From Gammaproteobacteria bacterium (lineage in GTDB: Bacteria > Pseudomonadota > Gammaproteobacteria > VBWC01): DNA of 64,000 bases. The stretch spans positions 1 through 64,000 of the forward strand of contig JAHFRU010000010.1 in assembly GCA_023266115.1 (NCBI GenBank), written 5' to 3'. The notes beneath the pieces are model-generated. The model was not told the origin of the DNA. It made no database searches and was given only the letters and a program-made list of their open reading frames with translations. Shown one piece after another: positions 53,047 to 59,849 of the stretch; position 1 is the first letter of the stretch, and each line of letters begins with the position of its first letter. The translations under genes were made by a program, and so were the position numbers.

Positions 53047-53745
53047 TCAGTAGCGGCGAGTGAATACCAGGTCGATACCGTCGCGCAATCCGGAATGGGC
53101 GTATATACCGATGCTGCCGTCCAGCCCGGAGTTGATGAAGATTCCAGCGATCCTTTCCGCTTCCGGATGGCTTTTAAACGATCGCGTTTGCGTCAGTGTT
53201 CCCGAGGCGGTTTCGGTGCCGTCTGCACTGCCATACAGGATGCCGCCATAGATTCCGAAGAGAGGCGTCAGGTGTTTGGCTATCGACAGCCCGACGTCGT
53301 ATGTATGCCAGACCAGCCGCACCGATTGAGCACCGATGTTGTCGTCCACATTCTGGTAAACGTAACGGCTGTCCAGGCTAACGCGGAGATCGGGGTGTTC
53401 TATCAGCGGTATACGCAAGGCGACGCCGAGATGCGCGCCGCTCAGGTTCATGCCGGCGGTCAGCGCCGCATTTTCCTGGCTGGCGAAACTGTAGCCGAGA
53501 AGCAATCCCCCCTCGATTTGCGAATTCAAGCGGCTGAAAAATGAAAAGCCGACCCATTCTGTCGTAGTACTGACGTCGGGTCGGGTGTTATCCAGTATCG
53601 ATTTTTGACGGCTGAGATAGAAATTGAATTCGGTCGGCGTTTCATCCGCGTAACTGTCCAGCGGCGATGCGTAGCCAGGCGTCGTGCAAAAAGCGGTCAA
53701 ACATGACAGGATCGGTAGGAAATTAACCGTGCGGCGTATCGGCAT
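53047..53745 (-). CDS. Putative outer-membrane beta-barrel protein
   Basis: 232-residue secreted protein. The signal peptide ends TPGYA-SP. Alternating amphipathic strands follow (WVGFSFFSRLNSQIEGGLLL, AHLGVALRIP, LRVSLDSRYVYQNVDDN, LFGIYGGILYG), and the final IDLVFTRRY has a C-terminal aromatic residue, the known BAM-recognition pattern. No family recognised. The start is 53745, or 53775 with ten more residues; neither has an SD. It is divergent from petA. Confidence 0.6.
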   Translation of the reverse strand: MPIRRTVNFLPILSCLTAFCTTPGYASPLDSYADETPTEFNFYLSRQKSILDNTRPDVSTTTEWVGFSFFSRLNSQIEGGLLLGYSFASQENAALTAGMNLSGAHLGVALRIPLIEHPDLRVSLDSRYVYQNVDDNIGAQSVRLVWHTYDVGLSIAKHLTPLFGIYGGILYGSADGTETASGTLTQTRSFKSHPEAERIAGIFINSGLDGSIGIYAHSGLRDGIDLVFTRRY

Positions 53746-53806
53746 GGTTGGAACTGGTGTCAGAAACGGTTGCATGAGATAGTAGCATTGTATTTTGAAA
53801 TACCCC

Positions 53807-54325
53807 ATGGAGCAGCATGTGACCGACGATGTTGACGATTCGGCACGGCGGGATTTTCTGGCCGCAGTGACATGGACGGTCGGCGGTGCGGGGATCGCAG
53901 CGGCAAGCTGGCCGTTTATCGCGAGTATGAATCCGTCACGGGATATCGAGTCCAGGGTTACCACCGATGTTGAGCTGGGATCGATCGCCACCGGAGAGAC
54001 CAAAACGGTCCTCTGGCAGGGTAAGCCGGTATTCGTGTTCCACCGCACCGAACAACAGATTGCCCGGATGCAGGCGGCGGCTCCCGCGCTGGATCCTCAG
54101 GCCGACGGCGACCGGGTCGTTGATCCCCAATGGCTGGTGGTGGTGGGCATATGCACCCACCTCGGTTGTGTTCCGAACAAGAACAGTGACGGGTGGTTGT
54201 GTCCGTGTCACGGCAGCGTCTACGACAACAGCGGCAGGGTGCTGCATGGACCTGCGCCGCGTAACCTGGAATTACCCCCCTACGACATCATCGCCGGTGC
54301 CCGGATACGACTGGGTAAGGCCTAG
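53807..54325 (+). CDS. petA: bc1 complex Rieske iron-sulfur subunit
   Basis: 172-residue subunit with a twin-arginine N-terminus (RRDFLAAVTW) whose helix stays as membrane anchor. The [2Fe-2S] ligands lie in GICTHLGCVPN and CPCHGSVYD, followed by the GPAPRNLELPPY loop. ATG 53807 is probable; a TTG at 53795 is possible. It transfers electrons from quinol to cytochrome c1, encoded two genes downstream. Confidence 0.95.
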   Translation: MEQHVTDDVDDSARRDFLAAVTWTVGGAGIAAASWPFIASMNPSRDIESRVTTDVELGSIATGETKTVLWQGKPVFVFHRTEQQIARMQAAAPALDPQADGDRVVDPQWLVVVGICTHLGCVPNKNSDGWLCPCHGSVYDNSGRVLHGPAPRNLELPPYDIIAGARIRLGKA

Positions 54326-54334
54326 GGCAATGCG

Positions 54335-55570
54335 ATGACGAACCGCGTTATTCAATGGATCGATGACCGGTTTCCGTTAACGACATTTATACGCAATGAA
54401 TTTTCCGCGTATCCGACACCGCGTAATCTGAGTTACTGGTGGAACTTCGGATTTCTTGCCGGATTCCTGCTGGTCCTGCAGATCATCAGCGGAATTTTCC
54501 TGGCGATGCACTACAAGGCGGATGTCACAATGGCCTTCGATTCGGTGCAGCATATCATGCGTGAAGTGCGATATGGCTGGCTGATCCGGTATCTGCATTC
54601 CACCGGCGCATCGGCCTTTTTTACCGTGATCTTTATTCATATGGCCAGGACGTTGTACTACGGCTCTTATCGTGCACCGCGGGAACTGGTCTGGTGGATA
54701 GGGCAGGTGATTCTGTTACTGATGATGGTGGCGGCTTTTACCGGTTATCTGCTGCCGTGGGGCCAGATGTCGTACTGGGGTGCGCAGGTCATCACCAATC
54801 TGTTTCGTGCCACCCCGTTTTTCGGTGATCAGGTAGTCGTCTGGCTGCGTGGCGACTATACCGTGGGGGATGCGACGCTGACGCGATTTTTTGCGCTGCA
54901 CTATCTGTTCCCGTTTCTTATCGTCGGTGTCGTGTTATTGCACCTGTCGGCGCTACATTATGTAAAAAGCAGTAATCCTTCGGGCATCAACCTGGGCGAC
55001 AGGAACAATATTCCGTTTCATCCCTATTTCACGGTCAAGGATTTATTCGGCCTCGGTGTGTTTTCGCTTATTTTCTGCTACTTCGTCTTTTTTCAGCCGA
55101 CCCTGTTCATCGAGGAGGCGAATAACATCCCGGCGAACCCGCTGCAGACGCCGGAACATATCGTGCCGGAATGGTATTTTTTGCCGTTTTACGCAATATT
55201 GCGCGCGATTCCGGAAACCTTCGGTGGCGTGGTCGCGATGACACTCTCGATTGTCATCTACGCCGCACTGCCGTACCTGGATCGCTCGAATATCCCGGGC
55301 GGCTCACGTTACCGGCCGATATTTCGTCTGTTCTTTTATGTGTTCGCGATCGATATATTTGTGCTTGGCTATGTCGGGGCGCGCGCGCCGACCAGCGAAA
55401 TAGTGATCCTTGGAAGAATTGCCACCGCGGTCTACTTTGGCGTATTTCTGGTGTTGCCGTGGGTCGCGAAAATCGAGGAGCGTTGGCTGGTGCGGCGTGG
55501 ATTGCCGGCTGAAGTTATCGCGATGATGAACACCTCGCCATTCCCGGTAAGAATACGTCCCGATGACTAG
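54335..55570 (+). CDS. petB: bc1 complex cytochrome b
   Basis: 411-residue, eight-helix dihaem subunit. Haem His residues occur in GWLIRYLHSTGAS, VIFIHMART, FALHYLFPF and VLLHLSALHY; the quinol-site PEWY lies in VPEWYFLPFYAILRAIP. HSTGAS replaces the more common HTTGAS. petC starts 8 bases before its end. Confidence 0.97.
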   Translation: MTNRVIQWIDDRFPLTTFIRNEFSAYPTPRNLSYWWNFGFLAGFLLVLQIISGIFLAMHYKADVTMAFDSVQHIMREVRYGWLIRYLHSTGASAFFTVIFIHMARTLYYGSYRAPRELVWWIGQVILLLMMVAAFTGYLLPWGQMSYWGAQVITNLFRATPFFGDQVVVWLRGDYTVGDATLTRFFALHYLFPFLIVGVVLLHLSALHYVKSSNPSGINLGDRNNIPFHPYFTVKDLFGLGVFSLIFCYFVFFQPTLFIEEANNIPANPLQTPEHIVPEWYFLPFYAILRAIPETFGGVVAMTLSIVIYAALPYLDRSNIPGGSRYRPIFRLFFYVFAIDIFVLGYVGARAPTSEIVILGRIATAVYFGVFLVLPWVAKIEERWLVRRGLPAEVIAMMNTSPFPVRIRPDD

Positions 55571-56216
55571 GATCGCGGCTGCGTTTGTCTTGCTGATTGC
55601 GCAACCGGCATGGCATGGGCAGGCAGGTGCTGCGAACCTGCTTAAAGATATCGAGATCGATCACTCGAATGAGCGGCGCATGCGCGGGGCCGAGATTGTG
55701 ATGGATATATGTATGTCCTGTCACGATCTCCGGTATCTGAAGTATCGCAACCTTGTTGATCTCGGCTTTTCCGAGACTGCACTGTTGCAAAAGCATATTA
55801 ATCAGGACCTCGGATCATCGCTGGCAAGCGCGATGTCATTGGCCGACAGAGAGGCGATGTTTGGGCGGCTTCCGCCGGATCTGTCGCTGGTCGTCAGCGC
55901 GCGTGAAGGGGGTGCCCGCTACGTCTATTCATTGTTCACGAGTTATCAGCATCAGGAGTCGGGGGCAACGATCAATGTGATGCGGCCCGACATTAAAATG
56001 CCCGACATATTCGGGTACGCATCGATAACCGACGACCAAACCAGAACGACGACTGACGAACGCATACACGATGTGGCGGCTTTTTTGCATTGGGTTTCTG
56101 ATCCGCATGAAAGCGAACGTCGGGAGCTGGGCTATTACGTTATTGGCTATCTGGCAGTGTTAACGCTTTTATTTTATCTTGTTAAGCGTCGGGTTTGGTA
56201 TCGTCTGCGGGGGTAA
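55563..56216 (+). CDS. petC: bc1 complex cytochrome c1
   Basis: 217-residue haem c subunit. It has a short signal peptide (ending GQAGA), haem site CMSCHDLRYLKYRNL, and LSLVVSAREGGARYVYSLF. The axial Met is probably in INVMRPDIKMPDIFG, a site that differs from the usual GVGMPHVLW. A C-terminal anchor helix is present (YYVIGYLAVLTLLFYLVKRR). The protein is shorter than typical c1. No sspA/sspB follows. Confidence 0.93.
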   Translation: MTRIAAAFVLLIAQPAWHGQAGAANLLKDIEIDHSNERRMRGAEIVMDICMSCHDLRYLKYRNLVDLGFSETALLQKHINQDLGSSLASAMSLADREAMFGRLPPDLSLVVSAREGGARYVYSLFTSYQHQESGATINVMRPDIKMPDIFGYASITDDQTRTTTDERIHDVAAFLHWVSDPHESERRELGYYVIGYLAVLTLLFYLVKRRVWYRLRG

Positions 56217-56361
56217 GCGCGGGCCACATCTCGAGCCGCTTTAGGTGGAAAGCGTAATACCAGTGTAGCGTTCTTTGTTAATATCTTGCCGTCGCAAGCC
56301 TGGTTCGCAAACAGGGCTTGCCATTGTGGAAAGAAACGTTATATTTTTTGTCTATCAGCAG

Positions 56362-56413
56362 GTAGTCGATGTGTTCATAAACCGGTGCGATTGTTTACCC
56401 TGATATCGACTAC
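56362..56413 (+). promoter_or_regulatory. Long-loop hairpin in the leader of the DUF6763-like gene
   Basis: GTAGTCGAT (56362-56370) and ATCGACTAC (56405-56413) are perfect 9-base complements separated by 34 bases. The right arm ends 4-5 bases before the SD AGGAGGG, so folding could affect initiation. Confidence 0.45.
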
Positions 56414-56429
56414 ATACAGGAGGGTCGTG

Positions 56430-56699
56430 ATGGCGCAGCAGATGAGGCCTGTCATAGGTAGCTGGTACAAAACACTGGATGCAGACGTATTCGAGATTGT
56501 CGCGATCGATGACGACGACGGTACGATCGAAATCCAGTATGCCAGCGGGGATGTCGAGGAGCTGGATCTTGAAGACTGGAATGAACGGGTGGCTGGACCG
56601 GGCGAGCCGGCGGAAGACTGGTCAGCGGGCTTCGATCTTGACAGCGGCGTTGAGGATTACAGCGATATCGACATCTCGGTACGGTCCGAAGACTGGTAG
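56430..56699 (+). CDS. DUF6763-like small acidic protein
   Basis: 89-residue acidic cytosolic protein. RPVIGSWYKTLDADVFEIVA, DDDGTIEIQYASGDVEELDL and DWNERVAGPGEPAEDW match a small gammaproteobacterial family I recall as DUF6763; the assignment is from memory. The function is unknown. The strong SD AGGAGGG supports ATG 56430 over the longer upstream frame. It lies between petC and a tetraheme protein gene. Confidence 0.72.
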   Translation: MAQQMRPVIGSWYKTLDADVFEIVAIDDDDGTIEIQYASGDVEELDLEDWNERVAGPGEPAEDWSAGFDLDSGVEDYSDIDISVRSEDW

Positions 56700-56744
56700 T
56701 ACAGGCGGGGTCCGTGTCAGGTCGCTTCCAGGGTTTTTGAATCC

Positions 56745-58073
56745 ATGGTTACAGGTTATTTCGCGCAAGGATGGTTGGCCGCGCTGGCGTTGTTGTCGTG
56801 CGCCCTGGCGTCCGGAGCTGCGGTTGGTGAGGACGTTCCGAGGGGGCGCACACTGACGCTGTTGTATAGCGGAAATCTCGATGGCGAGCTGGAGCCTTGC
56901 GGCTGCACGCTGGAGGGTGACTTCGGGGGTATTTTGCGGCGTGCGACCAAGATTGATCAGCTGCGTAGCGAGAAACCCGCGCTCGTCGCGGTCGACTCCG
57001 GCGGATTGCTGGTCACCGGATTCGCCAGTGACCTGCTGAAAAGCGAGTTTATTCTGAAAGGTTTCAGCGCGCTGGGTTATGACGCGGTCGGTATCCAGTG
57101 GAACGACATCGGGTTCGGTCTCGACCTCCTGCAGCGACAGCCGATTCCCTGGGTGGCGAGTAACTGGGCTGACGGGAGGATTGTACCGCTGCGTATTATC
57201 GAACGCGGCGACAGCAAGATAGCAGTATTCGGCTGGCTCGATCCCGCGACGTCACCGTACCGGAAAATGCCGGGCACGCACGATGTGCTCGATACTGATG
57301 ACAGAAAACTTGTTGAGGCGCTTGCCGAAGCGAAGCGTAACAACGCCACCACTATTTTGTTGACAGCCCTTTCCATGCAGGAGGCCAAGGAACAGTTGCC
57401 GCTTGATAACGTCGATATTCTTGTCATCCGATCGGCCTACGAGATTTATGGGGAACCGTTTCGCGAAGGCCAAACGCTGGTGATTCAGGCGGGCTCACGC
57501 GGGATGCGGATCGGGTTGCTCGAGCTTGTAGTGAACGGCGCGGGCCAGATCGTGTCGTGGACCCGCGAGGTCATTCCATTGGGCACCGATGTCGCCGAGT
57601 CGCCGCGGCTGGCGAGCTGGTATGCCGAATACAACGGGCGTGTCGAAGCGGCCTATCAGGAAAGTATCAAGCGCCGCAAGATGACTGAAACTGGAGAGAG
57701 CCCGTTTTCCGGCGAAGCCGTGTGTCAGGGATGCCATGAAGAAATACACAACCGATGGCGGGAAACCCGCCACAGCGGCGCCTATAGAAAACTCGAGGAC
57801 GTGAACAAGGCGTTCGATCCGGACTGTATTATTTGCCATACAGTGGGGTTCGACACGCCGGGCGGGTTTCTCGACATCGATACGACGGCCCATTTGAGCA
57901 ACGTGCAATGCGAATCCTGTCATGGCCCGGCGAGAGCGCATGCAGAAAGTGGCGGACAACAAAAAACGGTTCGAAACGGGTGGGCACCGGCGGATATTTG
58001 CGCACAGTGTCATACTCAACCGCATAGCCCGTTATTCGATTTCAAGCGTTACTGGGCGAAAATCGCTCATTAA
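56745..58073 (+). CDS. Phosphoesterase-like/tetraheme cytochrome c554-domain protein
   Basis: 442-residue exported protein with two parts. After a signal peptide (cleavage near residue 28) comes a region resembling the N-terminal metallophosphatase of UshA/SoxB: LLYSGNLDGELEPCGC, where the usual metal Asp-x-His reads Asn-Leu-Asp, then VAVDSGGLL. From about residue 325 four haem c motifs appear: CQGCH 327, CIICH 361, CESCH 389 and CAQCH 419, in the arrangement of cytochrome c554-type domains (CESCHGPARAHA). Proteins of this two-part form are known in sulfur- and nitrogen-cycling bacteria. The electron partner and substrate are unknown. It is separate from petABC but near it. Confidence 0.82.
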   Translation: MVTGYFAQGWLAALALLSCALASGAAVGEDVPRGRTLTLLYSGNLDGELEPCGCTLEGDFGGILRRATKIDQLRSEKPALVAVDSGGLLVTGFASDLLKSEFILKGFSALGYDAVGIQWNDIGFGLDLLQRQPIPWVASNWADGRIVPLRIIERGDSKIAVFGWLDPATSPYRKMPGTHDVLDTDDRKLVEALAEAKRNNATTILLTALSMQEAKEQLPLDNVDILVIRSAYEIYGEPFREGQTLVIQAGSRGMRIGLLELVVNGAGQIVSWTREVIPLGTDVAESPRLASWYAEYNGRVEAAYQESIKRRKMTETGESPFSGEAVCQGCHEEIHNRWRETRHSGAYRKLEDVNKAFDPDCIICHTVGFDTPGGFLDIDTTAHLSNVQCESCHGPARAHAESGGQQKTVRNGWAPADICAQCHTQPHSPLFDFKRYWAKIAH

Positions 58074-58309
58074 GTCGTCTGCGAGTCTTGGTTAGTCAGA
58101 AAGCCAGCGCGGTCGACGCCAATTATTGGCGCCGCGTTCTCGTTGGTGACAGCATAGTAACGCCGCCTGCGAGTGTCATAGTCCGGATGGACTGCAAATG
58201 GCTATCAGCCTGAAAATGATGGGCTAATTTGTCGTCGCGCCGGGATATCCGCACGCCGTCAACGCGATCTATCGGTTAGTTACCTCAAGTATGGTGCGCC
58301 GATATGCAT

Positions 58310-58325
58310 TGGCACGATACGTGCT
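58310..58325 (+). promoter_or_regulatory. Sigma-54-type promoter (candidate)
   Basis: TGGCACG - ATAC - GTGCT: matches TGGCACG-N4-TTGCW with one mismatch and keeps the required GG-N10-GC spacing (58311-58312, 58323-58324). Transcription would start near 58336, at the base of the next hairpin. Confidence 0.5.
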
Positions 58326-58336
58326 CGCTAATAGTT

Positions 58337-58386
58337 AAACATGCGGAAAGCGGAGCCGATAACGAAGACGAGGCCGCATGTTTTTT
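58337..58386 (+). terminator. Terminator-like hairpin with T run
   Basis: AAACATGCGG (58337-58346) pairs with CCGCATGTTT (58374-58383), with a 27-base loop and six T from 58381. It lies 260 bases after the tetraheme gene and 58 before the small membrane protein gene, so it may end the former transcript or an independent short RNA. Confidence 0.5.
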
Positions 58387-58443
58387 ATAGTAAATGACGG
58401 CCCGCATCGAGCGGAAATCGCGCTGTGATCAGGAGTGCATGTC

Positions 58444-58620
58444 ATGGATCAAATATATTTGCTTGTCGAAGCAGTGGTGATGGCGTTTATGGTCGGCGGA
58501 ATTGTCGGTGCCGTGGTCGCGTTGCATCTGCGCTCTGGCGACGAAGCGGTCAAGCATGAGGGAACCATGGGTGACGCCATCCCTGTAAAGACGCGGGATC
58601 ACGGTTCCCGTCGCCGTTAA
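58444..58620 (+). CDS. Small single-pass membrane protein
   Basis: 58-residue protein with one hydrophobic helix (VEAVVMAFMVGGIVGAVVAL) and a basic, polar C-terminal tail (HLRSGDEAVKHEG...GSRRR). SD AGGAG ends 8 bases before the ATG; a GTG at 58435 overlaps it. No family recognised. The conserved-looking Gly-x-x-Gly spacing suggests helix packing. Confidence 0.55.
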   Translation: MDQIYLLVEAVVMAFMVGGIVGAVVALHLRSGDEAVKHEGTMGDAIPVKTRDHGSRRR

Positions 58621-58957
58621 CGAGCGGTGATATTTCCGGCTGGGTCGATTCGTTCACGATATCGACGCGCGTAGCCTGTTTTACCCCCGCACAGAAGGCC
58701 ATTCGCGCCTGATTCTTCCTCAGTTTTGTTGAAATAACCCTTGTCAGGTGGCACTCGCCCCTGCCCGTTTCAATTACAGCACGATGTTTATCAATCTCCG
58801 GTAGCGCAACTCAATACATTTACAAGAATTCCGCGCTAATCCCTTCCTGCTTTACGGCCGCGACCCCCGGGGGTGCGCTGGAATATTGCGGGCCAACTCG
58901 TTAACATGGCCGTTCTTATTTCCATTTAAGCTAATAACACACCGGGGGGGAATAAAC
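58621..58957. other. Intergenic region before carbonic anhydrase
   Basis: 337 bases with no credible ORF. The 3' end has a run of G (58944-58950) that can serve as SD for the GTG at 58958. CCCCCGGGGG (58865-58874) is a short palindrome. I could not find a convincing promoter. Confidence 0.5.
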
Positions 58958-59722
58958 GTGTTCAAGAAGACATTGAGGGGGATCGCGTTGGGAGGATTAT
59001 TGACGTTGCCAGCATCAATGGCGCTGGCGGCGGAACAAGGGCACGGCGCACATTGGGGATATGAGGGCGAGTTCGGCCCGGACCACTGGGGCGAGATGGC
59101 CACGGAATTCGATACCTGCAAGAACGGTAAAAGCCAGTCGCCGATCGATATTTCGGCAGTAACGGTAAAAGGTATCCCGGAGATTGCAATCTCCTACCAG
59201 GAATCTCCGCTGGATATCGTTGATAACGGACATACGATACAGGTGAACTACAGCAAGGGCAGTTCGATTGCCGTCGGGGACAAGCAATACGAACTTCTTC
59301 AGTTTCATTTTCATAATCCCAGTGAACACACCATCGGCGGGAAACGTTACCCAATGGTTGTTCATCTGGTTCACAAGTCCGACGACGGCAAGCTGGGCGT
59401 AATCGGCGTCATGATGAAGGAAGGTAAAGCGAACCCGCTGATCGACAAGCTCTGGACGATGCTGCCCACCGGCAAGGGTCTCGAGAAATCAGTCGATACG
59501 ATGAAGATCAGTGCGGCGGCATTGTTGCCAGCCGACAGGACGTATTTTAATTATTCTGGTTCATTGACCACCCCGCCATGCAGTGAAGGTGTTAACTGGA
59601 TGGTGATGGAGGATCCGATCGAGGTATCGGCTGCGCAGATAGAGAAGTACAAGAGCCGGTATGCTGGTAACAGTCGTCCGGTGCAACCCCTGAATCAACG
59701 CCAGATCCAAATGGGTAATTGA
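58958..59722 (+). CDS. Alpha-class carbonic anhydrase, periplasmic
   Basis: 254-residue secreted zinc enzyme interconverting CO2 and bicarbonate. Signal peptide ends SMALAAE. Zinc ligands are His117 and His119 (LQFHFHNPSEH) and His136 (MVVHLVHK). The proton shuttle His92 in DNGHTIQV, the gatekeeper Glu123 and the LTTPPCSEGVNWMV segment with its disulfide Cys (pairing with Cys54) are intact. GTG start. It ends in a strong terminator. Confidence 0.95.
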   Translation: MFKKTLRGIALGGLLTLPASMALAAEQGHGAHWGYEGEFGPDHWGEMATEFDTCKNGKSQSPIDISAVTVKGIPEIAISYQESPLDIVDNGHTIQVNYSKGSSIAVGDKQYELLQFHFHNPSEHTIGGKRYPMVVHLVHKSDDGKLGVIGVMMKEGKANPLIDKLWTMLPTGKGLEKSVDTMKISAAALLPADRTYFNYSGSLTTPPCSEGVNWMVMEDPIEVSAAQIEKYKSRYAGNSRPVQPLNQRQIQMGN

Positions 59723-59762
59723 TCGTCCGCGCACTCGTCTGCAAGTCTCGCGTTCAACGAAG

Positions 59763-59802
59763 CCGGCCTTTAACGTACGGTTACGCGTGAAGGCCGGTTT
59801 TT
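59763..59802 (+). terminator. Rho-independent terminator after carbonic anhydrase
   Basis: CCGGCCTT (59763-59770) pairs with AAGGCCGG (59790-59797), 19-base loop, followed by TTTTT. It lies 41 bases after the stop codon. Confidence 0.88.
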
Positions 59803-59849
59803 CGTTACTTCCATAGCCTGATGCGAGGAGATAATTTTTCATCACACGT

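Larger units (their letters stand above)
58074..58443. other. Intergenic region with sigma-54-like site and hairpins
   Basis: 370 bases without a gene. It contains a hairpin at 58109-58135 (GCGG...CGCCAA TTA TTGGCG CCGC), a sigma-54-like -24/-12 pair (58310-58325) and a terminator-like hairpin with T6 (58337-58386). The SD AGGAG at 58431-58435 serves the small membrane protein gene. The rest shows no coding pattern. Confidence 0.6.

Noticed and set aside
58749-58764. Second sigma-54-like site before carbonic anhydrase
   Set aside because: TGGCAC is followed by GC with GG-N11-GC spacing, one base too long.
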